From Pavlovales sp. CCMP2436 (lineage: Eukaryota; Haptophyta; Pavlovophyceae; Pavlovales): a stretch of 15,081 nucleotides of DNA. Under the pieces are notes generated by a model. It searched no databases, was not told the DNA's origin, and was given only the letters and a program-made list of their open reading frames with translations. The translations under genes were made by a program, and so were the position numbers. Positions 8,201 to 14,692 of the stretch are shown here, in pieces (position 1 is the first letter of the stretch; each line of letters starts with the position of its first letter). The stretch is from contig MU631989.1 of NCBI GenBank assembly GCA_026770615.1, forward strand, positions 7,087 to 22,167, in the 5' to 3' direction.

Positions 8201-8465
8201 CGCTAAGGTGCCCGACGTCGCGGCCATCCTCTCGCGCGAGGCCGGCCCGAGCGCGCCCAAGCGCGACCTGCTGGGTGGCATGCTCTTCGACGATGACCCC
8301 CCTTCGTCGAGCGCAGCGGCGCCCAAGCCTGTCTTCCGCGGTCCGTCCATCGTCTTGGGTGGGCCGGCCAACCCCTTCGGCGCCCCTCGCGCGCCGGCTG
8401 CGAACGCGGTGCAGGCGTTCGACCTAGTGGCCGACATCGAACTATCCGACGAGGAGATGCTGTGA
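5225..8465 (+). CDS. Coiled-coil protein with disordered Pro/Ala-rich tail and DPF/NPF motifs, four exons
   Basis: Coding: join(5225..5275,5367..5846,6013..6258,6570..8465), 890 residues, all introns phase 0 (91, 166 and 311 bp; GTGTGC, GTGCGC and GTGAGC donors, GCAG acceptors). Residues 1 to about 275 are a charged heptad-rich coiled coil (LRDEQEQL, VDKETARLKREV, LQNLVAEKAKEHEAL, ENRLLERQL), which is why the first intron is placed to keep the heptads continuous. An alternative first donor with perfect GTGAGT (5319) would instead include CPSCLAPQPIARP and use the acceptor at 5376. From about 290 the protein is low-complexity Pro/Ala/Ser, with NPF at 400, a basic KKKKKPW at 406, and Gly/Met repeats near 690-715. 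Residues 747-830 hold DLF, three 21-residue repeats starting DPF at 759, 780 and 801, DIF at 790 and DLL at 825. NPF recurs at 860 and the acidic tail is SDEEML. DPF, NPF and DLL are known AP2-, EH-domain- and clathrin-binding motifs, so an endocytic or vesicle adaptor role is inferred. I do not recognise a named family. Confidence 0.8.
6251..6345 (+). repeat. 40-bp tandem repeat spanning an exon-intron junction
   Basis: The unit starting agcttgcggtgagccttt begins at 6251, 6291 and 6331. The first two are complete 40-bp copies and the third breaks off after about 18 bp. The first copy contains the end of exon 3 and the donor (GCG|GTGAGC), so the array offers three identical donor sites at 6259, 6299 and 6339. 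Only the first keeps the frame into exon 4. The rest of the unit is an alternating pyrimidine-purine stretch (tgcatacatatacgtatgt). Confidence 0.92.
6340..6480 (+). repeat. TG/TA microsatellite in intron 3
   Basis: Following the 40-bp repeats, the intron is almost entirely alternating purine-pyrimidine: tacaca/tgtacg runs, a tatatata stretch near 6405-6418, then (TG)n with CG and GG variants to about 6478. This is a non-coding microsatellite. The acceptor lies at 6568-6569 (GTGCGCAG). Confidence 0.85.
8023..8300 (+). repeat. 63-bp coding tandem repeat (21-residue DPF repeat)
   Basis: Within the last exon, three units start with DPF at residues 759, 780 and 801 (bases 8067, 8130 and 8193), exactly 63 bp apart. 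Each is preceded by K-R-x-P-x-x (KRLPVA, KRAPSR, KRPPAA). The cores read DPFAKVPAPDELASF, DPFGSVPDPADIF and DPFAKVPDVAAIL. A partial leading unit gives DLFAPP at 747. The spacing and shared KR-x-P spacer show duplication of one motif-bearing unit. Confidence 0.9.
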
Positions 8466-8534
8466 ACGCGAACGCTGATAATACGTTTAAATCCGTAGAA
8501 AGTAAACAGCTTAACAACACGTTTTGTAATGGGT
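8466..8534. other. Start of 3' untranslated region of the coiled-coil gene
   Basis: AT-richer sequence after the TGA at 8463-8465, with no coding potential. It ends at the target duplication of the miniature element. The transcript may end before or inside that element. Confidence 0.4.
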
Positions 8535-8705
8535 ATAATGCCCCGGCTCTTAGAAAAGGCGTAACGTAAGGGGATTATCCGCGGGCCCCGTGGGGCCCCG
8601 TGGGCCCCCGGGCTATGTGACAAGTTAGTTATATGTTCGTCACATAGGCGCCTCCGGCGGGGCCCCCGGGGGCCCTGCGGGGCTTTCTAAGAGCCGGATA
8701 ATGCC
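8535..8705. mobile_element. Miniature inverted-repeat transposable element with 8-bp target duplication
   Basis: The element (8543-8697, 155 bp) has perfect 14-bp terminal inverted repeats, CCGGCTCTTAGAAA at 8543-8556 and its complement at 8684-8697. It is flanked by a perfect 8-bp direct repeat, ATAATGCC, at 8535-8542 and 8698-8705. The interior is also self-complementary: ctatgtgac near 8614 and gtcacatag near 8639 pair around an AT-rich loop, and GGGCCCC-rich arms extend the stem. It encodes nothing. An 8-bp duplication is typical of hAT, and also of Merlin and P elements, but the CCGG ends do not match the usual hAT CAG-type ends, so the superfamily is open. The perfect duplication suggests recent insertion. 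It sits 70 bp after the stop of the coiled-coil gene. Confidence 0.9.
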
Positions 8706-9045
8706 CAGCTTGGGAACACGACAAACAGCAACCAGCAGATCATCTCCCTAAACGCCCTTGCCCGGGCACACTACCGGAGATCCATCGGCACGCGCGGTGG
8801 CGCCCAAGCCAGCGCAGCCGACTAAGGCACGCAGCAGGCAATGGGCGACGCAGCGCTCAGACCAGCAAAACATTCAGAACAGTCAGACGCCAGCTTGAAT
8901 CCCTATCAGTATATATATCAGAGGCCGGCCGGCTGACCCGCAAAAAGCCTGAGATTTTCTACATATGTAGCAGCTCTTAGTAATAGTAATACGTTTGAAG
9001 CTGTTGAGGTTGAAGGGCGCATGCATGTAACTAGCACACGTATTA
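8706..9045. other. Gene-free interval with dispersed repeat copies
   Basis: No open frame resembles a protein. The interval carries one copy of a repeat also present at 14520-14579 (here 8859-8906) and a stretch (8918-8949) related to 12074-12100. It then turns AT-rich before the left end of the large inverted-repeat element. Confidence 0.5.
8859..8906 (+). repeat. Dispersed repeat, left copy
   Basis: Starts agaccagca and ends tgaatccctat. Its last 24 bases (8883-8906) match 14556-14579 at 23 of 24 positions, and the preceding agaccagca...agaacagt part also matches with small indels. Same orientation as the right copy. Possibly the end or untranslated region of a mobile element. Confidence 0.75.
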
Positions 9046-9072
9046 GGCTATGGCTCAGGTCATCCCCGGCCA
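9046..9072 (+). repeat. Left terminal inverted repeat
   Basis: Begins GGCTATGGCTCAGGTCA. Its inverted partner lies at 12041-12067 with three mismatches (positions 16, 18 and 25). It is preceded by ATTA. Confidence 0.75.
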
Positions 9073-9141
9073 GGGGAAAAACATTTTACAATGTTTTACG
9101 AAGCCAAACTAATTAAATTACATATGAAAAATTGTTAAAAT

Positions 9142-11834
9142 TTAAATTCTATCGTGCAAACTCTCAACTTGCGCGGCAGGGTGGTGTTCAAACTCGACGA
9201 AATTCATGCCCTCGGGGTCGGCAGGGTGGTGTTCAAACCGCTTGACCGAAAGCGCGATGTCGCCCTTGGTGAAGGTGGTCTGCTCGAGCTTGCCGCCTGC
9301 GTGTGTGAACTCCTTGATGATGCACGAGCCGTCGCCTGCGTCGGCACCCTGCCCAATCCAGTACCGATCCCCTGCCCCCCGCCCGCGCCTACTCTCGCGC
9401 GCTTGCGCGACCACCCAGTCTCCTGGCCGCAGCTTCTTCGCGAACCCTTTGCCCGCCGCCTTCGCGGTCGTGCGCGTCTTCTGCACTGTGCGCGCGTCGA
9501 TATGATGCAGCTCCTGCACGACCCACTCGCACATCGGCCGTCCGCAGCCTACGGCGTGGCTCGACGAGCCCATGTCCCCAGCGCACACGCAATCCCAGCA
9601 GCACTCGCACCAGCAGCCGAAAGTGCGCGCCGCGATCAACTTGTGCGTCAGTACTAGGTACTCGTACGTGCCCGAGATGCCATCCGCGCCGCTGAACTTG
9701 CTCGCGGCACCACGCTGCCGCTCGGTCTCGATCACCTCGCGGCGAGTGCACGATCTTGATCTCGCTGACGATCTTGGACTGGTACGACTTGGTCCACGCC
9801 TCCGAATTGAAGTGCTTCTCGAGGTGCTCGTGCGCCTCCAGGTCAGTCGTGATCTTGCCCGACACCGTAGATACCGCACATACAAATATAGTCTAGCATA
9901 ACAGAGTCAGAACCTCCCCCCTCAACACCACTCAACACACACACACATAAAAGGAGATTACCTGTTCGCGCTTAGACTCGAGCCTGCAGAAGTCGAGCAG
10001 GCGGCTGACTTTGCTCGAGTAGTCTAAGCAAGCACTGCCAAGCGAGGCAGCTGGCGCATCAGCCGCGGGCGATGCAGGTGCTGCGGCGGGCGCTTCCACA
10101 GCGGGTGATGCGGGTGCTGCTGCAGGCGCTACCGCAGCGGACGATGCGGCGGGCGTTGCGTCTGGGAGGGAGAAGATGGCGGGCACCGTCTCCATTGCGT
10201 CGTGATAGCATTTGTACAGTTCCGCAAGTACGGCACAAACATGACTCGAGTTTGACGCGTCGGAGGTTCCACGGCGCGAGCTTTCAAAGGATGAATAGCT
10301 GAGCGCCGTGCCGCAGAGGACGTTCTCGGTCTGGAACTGCGAGAAGAGTGCGTCCATAGTCTGCATCGCGACAAGCGCCTGCGCGACTTGCCAAAGGTTG
10401 GGGCCGACGCGCCTTCTCACGCGGTCGCGCGTGCACGGGCTGACCGCACCGTTGTCGTAGAAGAAGGCGTGTACTTTGGCCACGTCAGCAGCGGAAAGAT
10501 TGTCTTTCCGCTCGGAGCGCGCAGAAGGCGCTAGCCGAACAGGCCGTCGTCGGAGGGCCGCGAACTGACGAATCCCACTGACCCCAGCAGCCCGCCCAGA
10601 CGTCCCGGCCACTGCGGCTTCCTCGGCGGGCGCGCCGATCGGCGCGGCAGCAGAGCGCACACCCTTCGTCGGGCGGCCAGCGTGCTTGTACTCAATCAGC
10701 GTGCTCACGCCCTCCGCCGTGTAATCGACAGTGCAAGAGGAATCGGGGCGCAGCTCGCGCACCACGCCCGCGACTGTGGAGCTCCGCGTCAGCACGCTAT
10801 CGCCCACAGCGATCGGCTTCCCCTTGCGTTGGACCGAGGCTACAAAAGCTGCGCGGATCTTTCGGCATTCGTTGAACACTGCGTTCGATTGGTGCAGGCC
10901 GAGCGCTGCCTTCACACGCCGCCCCATGCCTCCCGTCGCGTCTCGGCACTTCTTGAGCGCGGCGTAGTACTCGCTGCGCTGCGCCTCCGTCTGGCACTTC
11001 TTGAGCTCGGAGAGGGCCTCGCGCGCCCGCGACACAATGTAGAGCGCAGTCTCCGCCGCGTCGTCTACACTAGCCGCGCGCTCGGGCACGAGCGCCTCGA
11101 GCCTCTCGAGGACTCGCTCGCCGACGCCGAACGCAGACACAGCACCGACGATGAGATCGGCAACGCGCTCAGCAGAGCCAGCAGCGTGATAACGCTGTGA
11201 TACGAGCACACCCCTGCGCGCGTGGTTAAGCGCAACTCTGCGCTGAATGCGTCGCCGTTGTCTGCATCGATCGGCACCTGAGCGTGCGTGTGGAAGATTT
11301 GTTCTTGCCGAGTGAACTCGCGCAGGTCCCACGTGGCCACGTCGTCCAGTTGTCGTCTGCATCATCATCGGTGCGCCCGCGCTTCGCCTCTACGGACTCA
11401 GGCGCGCTGCGCGCCCGCCACAGCGGCGGAGGCTCGGTCTCGGCCGGCTCCGAGCGCGCGCGCGACAAGCGCGGCACCAGCTCGGGCGGCGTGGGCTCGG
11501 GCTCGAGCTGCACCCAGTAGCGGTGCGTTGCGAGATTCGCGTTGACGAGCTGCACGATCGCATGCTGCAGCGTGGGGCGCAAAGCCGAGGTACTGCACTT
11601 GAGCTGCATCCGCTTCGTGGGGTCCACCGCCCGGCAGCAGCTGAGCGACACCTGAACGTACTCGCGCTTGACTGCGCTCCCCCCCGTCTCCGCGGAGTGC
11701 ACGTTGTCCTCATTGCACAAGCGCGCAAGGAGGTCATCAGCGCTTTTGTCGACGAGCACAGCGAGCAGCTCTAGCCAGCGGAGCGACATCGCAGCGGCGG
11801 GCGGATGCTGCAAGTCTGGAGCGATCAAGAGCAC
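9142..11834 (-). pseudogene. Transposase-like or other element-encoded protein, two exons, three frameshifts
   Basis: This is the only coding region of the 9046-12067 element. Exon 1 (11834-9962) is protein-like in three successive frames, changing near 11352 (DDDADD to LDDVATWDLREF) and near 11180 (HSVITLLALL to AERVADLIVGAV). It includes GDSVLTRSSTVAGVV, KVHAFFYDNGAVSPCTRDRV, SYSSFESSRR and a low-complexity APAAAPASPA linker. A likely intron (9893-9961, GTAATC...GCTAG, 69 bp, phase 0) leads to exon 2 (9892-9142) with TTDLEAHEHLEKHF, a frame change near 9745, then YEYLVLTHKLIAARTFGCW and a Cys-rich CWCECCWDCVC cluster. After that come RPGDWVVAQAR, YWIGQGADAGDGS and a TAA. About 870 codons in all. 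The FF-x-D...SYSSF segment followed later by a C-x-C-x2-C tail recalls an unnamed transposase-like family in other protists and animals, but I see no clear DDE triad. A central deletion is possible. Start at 11834 or 11789. Confidence 0.55.
9175..9238 (-). repeat. 45-bp in-frame duplication near the end of the element gene
   Basis: ggcagggtggtgttcaaac occurs at 9175-9193 and 9220-9238, 45 bp apart, so the protein repeats FEHHPA (RFEHHPADPEG and EFEHHPAAQ) 15 residues apart near its C terminus. Confidence 0.8.
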
Positions 11835-12348
11835 ATTAGGGTTTTAAAAACGGTTCGAACATGTTTAAAATCGGCGCACGTTAGTTATTGATCCCTGGCT
11901 CGCCCATGATGACTTTAAGATATTCTGAAAATTACTTAAAATAGAACTCATTAAGCCTGACCAACAAATACTTCAAATTTTGGCGTAGCCCGTCAGGAAT
12001 GCTCTCATCTCGGTAAGATGGTCTTCGCCCACTTGATAGCTGTCCGGGGGTAACCTGAGCCATAGCCATTATTTCAGAGGCTGCTGGCTCGCAAAAAGCC
12101 GGACAAAATCAAAATGTCGTGCTGGCCCGCGAAACGAGCCTCTATGTAGTTTTTTACCTGAGCCTCATTTCGTAAATTAGAGTGTTGACATCATCTAAGT
12201 AGTAAGTTAGTATAAAATATGCGAAGCGACAATCAATACCGTGTGATATATGCTCCACTGAGCCAGCCTAAGGGGGCCGTTTTTGTGGCTATCTGAAGTC
12301 GAATGGTAATGCAACGTTCTGATCCGCCTTAGGCTTGGAGGTTGCCGG
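11835..12348. other. No gene; right end of transposon and 3' region of the CIA30-like gene
   Basis: AT-rich. Up to 12067 it is the transposon's right subterminal DNA, which would contain the element's promoter (TTTTAAA-rich near 11845-11870 on the minus strand). From 12074 a stretch related to 8918-8949 follows, then DNA that should include the 3' untranslated region of the CIA30-like gene. I see no further coding sequence. Confidence 0.45.
12041..12067 (-). repeat. Right terminal inverted repeat
   Basis: Read on the minus strand it begins GGCTATGGCTCAGGTTA, matching the left end at 24 of 27 positions. It is followed on the plus strand by ATTA. Confidence 0.75.
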
Positions 12349-12920
12349 TCACTTGCCCGCTCCGATCCGGTCGATCTCGAGCTGAAAGTGGCCGGCGTGC
12401 CCTTCTGCCCAGATTTGTAGCTGTGAGATGGAACGCAGGTTGCGCTTCGTGACGCACACGTCGGGCGTGAACCGCGTGCAGCAATCATGTTTGCTTCCCG
12501 AAGGGTCCGTGCCACCGCAGTCTCCCGTGTATGGGCTCCAGTCGTTGGAGAAGGCCGGGAGGAAAGGCACGGCAACGTACTGCCAGTCAGTCGTGGGCGC
12601 GAGCGCGAAACTTGCCTTGAACGATTTGAATTGTGGGTTCAGAGTGTTTGCCGCGAAGCTCACCTTAAAACCAGGATAACTCGGAGTGGCAGAACGGAGG
12701 CGCATGATCACGTGTCCGGACAAGTATGCAGACGCGTCCGGGAACTTGGCAGTGATCCCCATGCCGTCATATGTGGCGGCAGTGCAGAAGCCAGGCGCCT
12801 TAAGCGACGGCACGATCGCCTAGATGGGTAAGGTAGGAGGAGGGTAAGGAGGAGGGCTAGGGCCAGGGCCAGGGTTAGGGCGAGGGCGAGGGCGAGGGCG
12901 AGGGCGAGGGCGAGGGCGAG

Positions 12921-12951
<31 letters not shown>

Positions 12952-13235
12952 GCGAGGGCGAGGGCGAGGGCTAGGGCTAGGGGGTCTACCACGGTGCCGT
13001 TCCAAACGGCGACGCGCTCCTGCACCGCCCACGTACTGCTTGATAGGCCGCCCATTACAGGGTCGTTGGTGACACGCCAGTGCCAGCGCCCTGTGATTGC
13101 GTCGCCATCGAATGAGGCGAGGACCTGACCGATGACGGACGCCCCTCCGGGCGTCTCTCCAAGCGCCCATCTGGGCGCCCCACCAGGTGCGGTGAGCGCG
13201 AGGAGTGAGAGGAGGGCGGGGACCACAAACATCAT
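12349..13235 (-). CDS. Secreted or ER-targeted CIA30-domain protein, two exons
   Basis: Coding: complement(join(12349..12819,12990..13235)), 238 residues. The intron (12820-12989, 170 bp) has donor GTAGAC and acceptor CATCTAG in phase 0. The joined product reads WNGTV|AIVPSLKAPGF, as the family expects. Residues 1-20 (MMFVVPALLSLLALTAPGGA) form a hydrophobic signal peptide. The CIA30 domain (NADH:ubiquinone oxidoreductase intermediate-associated protein 30 family) fills the rest: RVTNDPVMGGLSSS (54-67) is the signature, followed by PGFCTA, a Y-x-GFKVSF strand, DWQYVAVPFLPAF, and the closing ISQLQIWAEG-x2-GHFQLEIDRIGAG. In the family this is a galactose-binding-like beta sandwich. The best-known members assemble mitochondrial complex I. 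A signal peptide and five cysteines (CGG, DCC, VCV contexts) argue for a secretory location here, so a carbohydrate- or ligand-binding role is more likely than complex I assembly. The start is the first ATG of an ATGATG pair. Confidence 0.85.
12852..12984. repeat. GAGGGC hexamer array filling the CIA30-like intron
   Basis: About fifteen or more copies of GAGGGC run from roughly 12876 to 12969, with one GAAGGC variant. Looser AGGGCC, AGGGTT and AGGGCT units occur at both edges. The plus strand is G-rich in evenly spaced triplets and could form quadruplexes. The transcript (minus strand) is C-rich. Unspliced, the frame would encode an alternating Ala-Leu run, which is an artefact of the hexamer and not a domain. 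Confidence 0.92.
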
Positions 13236-13456
13236 TACCCCGGTGCGCTGAGCTGTGGTCAATGATACAGCGGCGGATGATTAGATCTGAGTCCATAAAA
13301 GAACTCTCTTTTTAAACTACCAGGAGTGAACCCGCCGTGCCCGCACCGCAGGTACATCCAGCTGCGCCTAAAAATACGAACACCCCCTCCTCACCCCCCC
13401 CTTCCCACACACACACGCTGGTAGTAACTCGGGGCGCCAAGTCGTCCCGGAAGCAA

Positions 13457-13615
13457 GCTGGAGCGTTGAAACTTGAAACGGTTTTAGATTAACGTAACGG
13501 TCGGGAGATTCCCCATTCACTCTCGCTGGTTGTACCCCGGGACGCCATGACCCAGCGTCCCGGGCCCAGTGCTCCTTGCCGTTTCAGAATTATGTTTTTG
13601 CTGGAGCGTTGAAAC
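13457..13615 (+). repeat. Direct repeat pair flanking a perfect hairpin
   Basis: gctggagcgttgaaac occurs at 13457-13472 and 13600-13615. Both copies continue with a T-rich segment and (t)aacg...cggtcg, so this is a degraded tandem duplication with a period near 143 bp. Between them, cccgggacgc (13536-13545) and its complement (13555-13564) form a perfect 10-bp stem with a 9-base loop. Confidence 0.7.
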
Positions 13616-14519
13616 GTTTTTTGGTCAACGCGGTCGTCGAACTCTCACCATCGACGCTCCTTAGCCGGTGCCGGCGGGCGAGCTGCGGATGTCCGCGCCC
13701 CGAGCAGCCCCGCCGCTCGCTGATCAGCCGGTGATCCGCGCTGATCAACTGCCCGCGCCCCTCAGCCCGCCGCGGCCTCAGCGAACCCGGCCCGTCGCGA
13801 CTCCTGCCGCACCGAGCAAAGCCCCCCGGAACATACGGCAGGACGACGTCTCGAGCACGCGCGTCCGGAAGCTCGACTTTGACGATGCGTGAATTGCTCG
13901 GGCGAACGACAGGCACTCTCGCCGCCCTCGTGCACACCCATCCATACTCCGCCCGCTGGACGTAACCCGGTCATTGCAGTGTGAAACCCGCGGGGTGAAC
14001 CTCCCCACGACGCGCACGGTCACGGGCACAGTCACGCGTGAGGAGATGTCGAGCCGGCGCAGCCGCCATGGGCATTTATGGTGCCCACGACTGCTAATCC
14101 CATCTAGCTCAGAGCCGTGATCAGGGCGAGGACGCAAGCTCAACGGTTCGCGAGCGCCACATGCGCGGCACGTCTGCGACAACGCCGTGGCAACAGGAGT
14201 TGGCTCCAGGCTGCATACCGGCGAAGGGCGGCTCGAACTGAGCAAGCCGCCAAGCGTGCGGCATATATATGGGGGATGCATATCCCTGTGGCATTGTGGC
14301 CGGACAATGGGAGGGGGGACGCGCGGTTGCGAGGGCCCACGGTGGGCGTGATTGCGAAGACTATGCCAGTGGCCTGTGCACGCGCACAAGGCCGCATGAA
14401 CTAAGTTGTCAAGCCACACGAACGAACTTTTGAATAATTTGTTGTTAGCAAATTCAGAATGACTAAATAACCTATTACTTGAGCTAAGAACTAACTCAGT
14501 CACAGTGGCCCAGTCCGAA

Positions 14520-14579
14520 AGACCAGCACAATTTCAATATATAGAACAGTCTGAGTCAGACGCCAGCCTGAATCCCTAT
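14520..14579 (+). repeat. Dispersed repeat, right copy
   Basis: Matches 8859-8906: agaccagca at the start, agaacagt in the middle with a small insertion, and a last 24 bases identical at 23 positions (tcagacgccagc, then tgaatccctat). It lies 114 bp before the open frame at 14693, so it may be part of the same element. Confidence 0.75.
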
Positions 14580-14692
14580 TATTATGAGTATTATTAGTAA
14601 TACTTTGACTTTGTCGTCGGTTCAAAACGACTTTACTTTTGCAAGAGTCTCTAGCTGTTGCTTTAATAATTTAGTTGAAATGTGTTTCCCAC

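Larger units (their letters stand above)
9046..12067. mobile_element. Putative 3.0-kb DNA transposon with terminal inverted repeats
   Basis: The left end (9046-9072) and the right end (12041-12067, inverted) agree at 24 of 27 positions. Both begin GGCTATGGCTCAGG and go on to CCCCGG-x-CA. Immediately outside, ATTA occurs at 9042-9045 and again at 12068-12071, a candidate 4-bp target duplication. The interior holds one long minus-strand coding region (9142-11834) that nearly fills the space, with AT-rich subterminal DNA on each side (97 and 233 bp). A hairpin, aaaacatt-ttac-aatgtttt, lies near the left end at about 9077-9096. Gene inside ends plus flanking duplication is the arrangement expected of a cut-and-paste transposon. 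A TTA or TA duplication with different end choice is also possible. The three mismatches between ends and the frameshifts inside suggest it is no longer active. Confidence 0.65.
13236..14692. other. Gene-poor interval, no convincing gene
   Basis: The right part of the CIA30-like promoter lies at 13236-13330 (TTTAAAAAGAG on the minus strand near 13308-13318). A duplicated segment and a perfect hairpin follow (13457-13615). A short plus-strand open frame (ATG 13689 to TGA 13892) ends RVRKLDFDDA after a possible CTTAG acceptor at about 13660. It could be a terminal exon, but nothing upstream supports it. catatatatgg near 14260 looks like a TATA box without a clear gene. From 14400 the DNA is AT-rich and carries the right copy of the dispersed repeat. 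Confidence 0.45.

Noticed and set aside
12708..13262. Ala-Leu repeat protein across the hexamer array
   Set aside because: The array lies in an intron with good donor and acceptor sites, and removal restores the CIA30 domain in frame. The initiating codon of the longer frame would be TTG.
13689..13892. Short plus-strand frame ending RVRKLDFDDA as a gene
   Set aside because: The ending looks protein-like and a CTTAG acceptor precedes it, but no upstream exon can be found and the rest is low complexity. Left as a possibility only.
14259..14404. TATA-like catatatatgg followed by a short ATG frame
   Set aside because: The frame codes for nothing recognisable and ends after about 40 codons. An AT-rich island is as likely.
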